DNA from: Verrucomicrobiota bacterium
GTDB lineage: Bacteria > Verrucomicrobiota > Kiritimatiellia > Kiritimatiellales > Tichowtungiaceae
Length of the DNA stretch: 8,176 nt
Assembly: GCA_020853375.1 (NCBI GenBank)
Contig: JADYZA010000197.1
Span: forward strand, 1-8,176
Direction: 5' to 3'
Both the position numbers and the translations under genes were made by a program. Positions 7,131 to 8,176 of this stretch are shown here, in pieces. The notes below the pieces were generated by a model that made no database searches, was not told the origin of the DNA, and saw only the letters and a program-made list of their open reading frames with translations. Numbering within the stretch: position 1 is the stretch's first letter; each line of letters starts with the position of its first letter.

Positions 7131-8009
7131 ATGGACATAAGAGATATGAATGTCTTTCTATCGTTAGCGGAGACGCTCCACTTCGGCAAAGCCAGCCGCG
7201 CGTGCAACCTCAGCCCGTCGGCACTCACCCGCTCCATCCAAAGACTGGAAGAAGAAGTCGGACATCCGCTCTTCGTCCGCGACAACCGGGCCGTCGCTCT
7301 GACATCCGCCGGAGTCCGCTTCCAAACCTATGCCCGGCAGGCGCGGCAGGAGTGGCAAACACTCCAGCAGGAACTACACGACTCACCCTCCGTCAGCGGA
7401 CCTCTCTCGCTCTACGCCTCCATCACCGCCGTCTACAGTCTGCTTCCGAAACTTCTCGAAGCCTACCGCGCCGCCTGCCCCGACGTTCAGCTCGAACTCC
7501 GCACCGGCGCCGCCGAACAGGCCGTCGAACAAGTACTCACCGGAGAAATCGACCTCGCCGTCGCCGCCCTGCCCGACCGCCACGCCGCCCAGCTGGAATT
7601 TTTACCACTCACAAAAATCCCGCTCGTATTCATCGCGCCAAAACAAGGAATCAACTCCAAGCCGCCCCTCAAACGCGGACAGCTCGACCTAAGCCTTGCG
7701 CCGCTTGTCCTTCCGCACAGCGGACTCTCCCGCCAGCGGCTCAACCAGTGGCTCAAAAAGCAAAATGTCACGCCCGACATCACCTCAGAAGTTTCCGGCA
7801 ACGAAGCGCTCATCGCCATGGTAAGCCTTGGTTGCGGCATTGGCATCGTCCCTCAACTCGTACTCGAAAAAAGTCCCTTCTGCGACGACGTCCAGATAGT
7901 GGAAAACGCTCCGCTCCTTGACCCCTACGAAGTCGGACTCTGCGCCACCAAACGCGGCCTAGCACGCCCCGCCGTCCGAGCGTTTTGGACACTGGCAGAA
8001 AACAGGTAG
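7131..8009 (+). CDS. ilvY: LysR-family regulator, IlvY-type activator of ilvC
   Basis: LysR-type DNA-binding transcription regulator of 292 residues (E. coli IlvY 297). The N-terminal winged helix-turn-helix covers about residues 1-62, with FGKASRACNLSPSALTRSIQRL as the recognition region, then a linker helix and a periplasmic-binding-protein-like effector domain (~90-290). Similarity to IlvY as I remember it runs the full length: MDIRDMNVFLSLAE at the start, RLEEEVGHPLFVRDNRAVALT, SGPLSLYASITAVYSLLP, MVSLGCGIGIVPQLVLE, and VGLCATKRGL near the end. Its divergent position next to ilvC supports the call. In enteric bacteria, IlvY senses acetolactate or acetohydroxybutyrate, activates ilvC and represses itself. 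The start at 7131 is chosen by colinearity; the Shine-Dalgarno site is weak (TTGGAA about 8 nt upstream), fitting a low-level regulator. No clear promoter is visible. The gene is complete. Confidence 0.92.
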   Translation: MDIRDMNVFLSLAETLHFGKASRACNLSPSALTRSIQRLEEEVGHPLFVRDNRAVALTSAGVRFQTYARQARQEWQTLQQELHDSPSVSGPLSLYASITAVYSLLPKLLEAYRAACPDVQLELRTGAAEQAVEQVLTGEIDLAVAALPDRHAAQLEFLPLTKIPLVFIAPKQGINSKPPLKRGQLDLSLAPLVLPHSGLSRQRLNQWLKKQNVTPDITSEVSGNEALIAMVSLGCGIGIVPQLVLEKSPFCDDVQIVENAPLLDPYEVGLCATKRGLARPAVRAFWTLAENR

Positions 8010-8176
8010 AGATGAATCACCTGCCTTAAATTATTTCTCGCAAAGCCGCAGGAGCTTCTTTGGTAAATTCATATTAAGACAAGGCCGCCGAGACGGCGGC
8101 GGTACGTATCGCAGGGTTGCCGCTCCCCTTGGTCGCTGCTTTCTTTCGGAAAGCCTCGCTTCGCGTCCAGCCTGCC
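8010..8176. other. Intergenic tail without recognised gene
   Basis: Nothing here reads as a known protein. Besides the GC-rich hairpin there is a second dyad, GCTTTC (8138-8143) with GAAAGC (8149-8154), around a 5-nt loop. One minus-strand frame is open from the window edge down to about 8070, but its low-complexity basic sequence (for example DTYRRRLGG) resembles no family I recognise and is probably translated intergenic DNA. Confidence 0.5.
8084..8100. repeat. Perfect GC-rich hairpin downstream of ilvY
   Basis: GCCGCCG (8084-8090) and CGGCGGC (8094-8100) form seven perfect pairs around AGA. No T run follows on the plus strand, so it is a poor intrinsic terminator for ilvY. On the minus strand it is followed by CTTGTCTTAA, a weak U-rich tract, so it could end a gene lying to the right of the window. 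It may also be part of a dispersed intergenic repeat. Confidence 0.5.

Noticed and set aside
7202..7921. Plus-strand 239-residue frame overlapping ilvY, rich in Arg, Pro and Ser
   Set aside because: It is an alternate-frame shadow of ilvY with low-complexity composition and no recognisable domain.

Overview
The window is ordinary bacterial chromosome, moderately GC-rich and densely coding. It holds five protein genes, all recognisable: the 3' part of uvrA (+), then on the minus strand pnp, rpsO and ilvC, then a LysR-type regulator gene (+) that reads as ilvY and diverges from ilvC. No phage, plasmid, CRISPR, tRNA or rRNA was seen. The source looks like a free-living bacterium that makes its own branched-chain amino acids and uses sigma70-type promoters and strong Shine-Dalgarno sites. 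The long (class II, enterobacterial-type) ketol-acid reductoisomerase, together with heptamer-type intergenic repeats, makes me lean towards the PVC group (Kiritimatiellota/Lentisphaerota/Verrucomicrobiota). That is an impression from memory and was not tested; a gammaproteobacterial or other origin is not excluded.

Layout: uvrA (cut at its 5' end by the window edge) runs to 2639 and converges on pnp, with one hairpin at 2658-2687 able to terminate both. pnp (2708-4828) lies behind rpsO (4993-5256) in the classical rpsO-pnp order. A sigma70-like promoter sits upstream of rpsO, a terminator-like hairpin lies between the two genes, and no clear separate pnp promoter is visible. pnp is therefore probably fed by readthrough, as known for other rpsO-pnp operons. 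A strong terminator (5357-5383) isolates this pair from ilvC upstream.

ilvC (5401-6879) and ilvY (7131-8009) are divergent, the arrangement known from enteric bacteria, where IlvY activates ilvC in response to acetolactate/acetohydroxybutyrate. The 251-bp spacer contains a good ilvC promoter. It also has two LysR-type T-N11-A dyads, one overlapping the -35 box, and an inverted pair of 7-bp repeat arrays (TATGAAN-like) that could fold into a long hairpin in the ilvY leader. This spacer is the most interesting part of the window.

The last ~170 bases after ilvY hold no convincing gene. They contain a perfect GC-rich hairpin and a second smaller hairpin, possibly the edge of an intergenic repeat. 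I found no evidence of a previously undescribed multi-gene system here.
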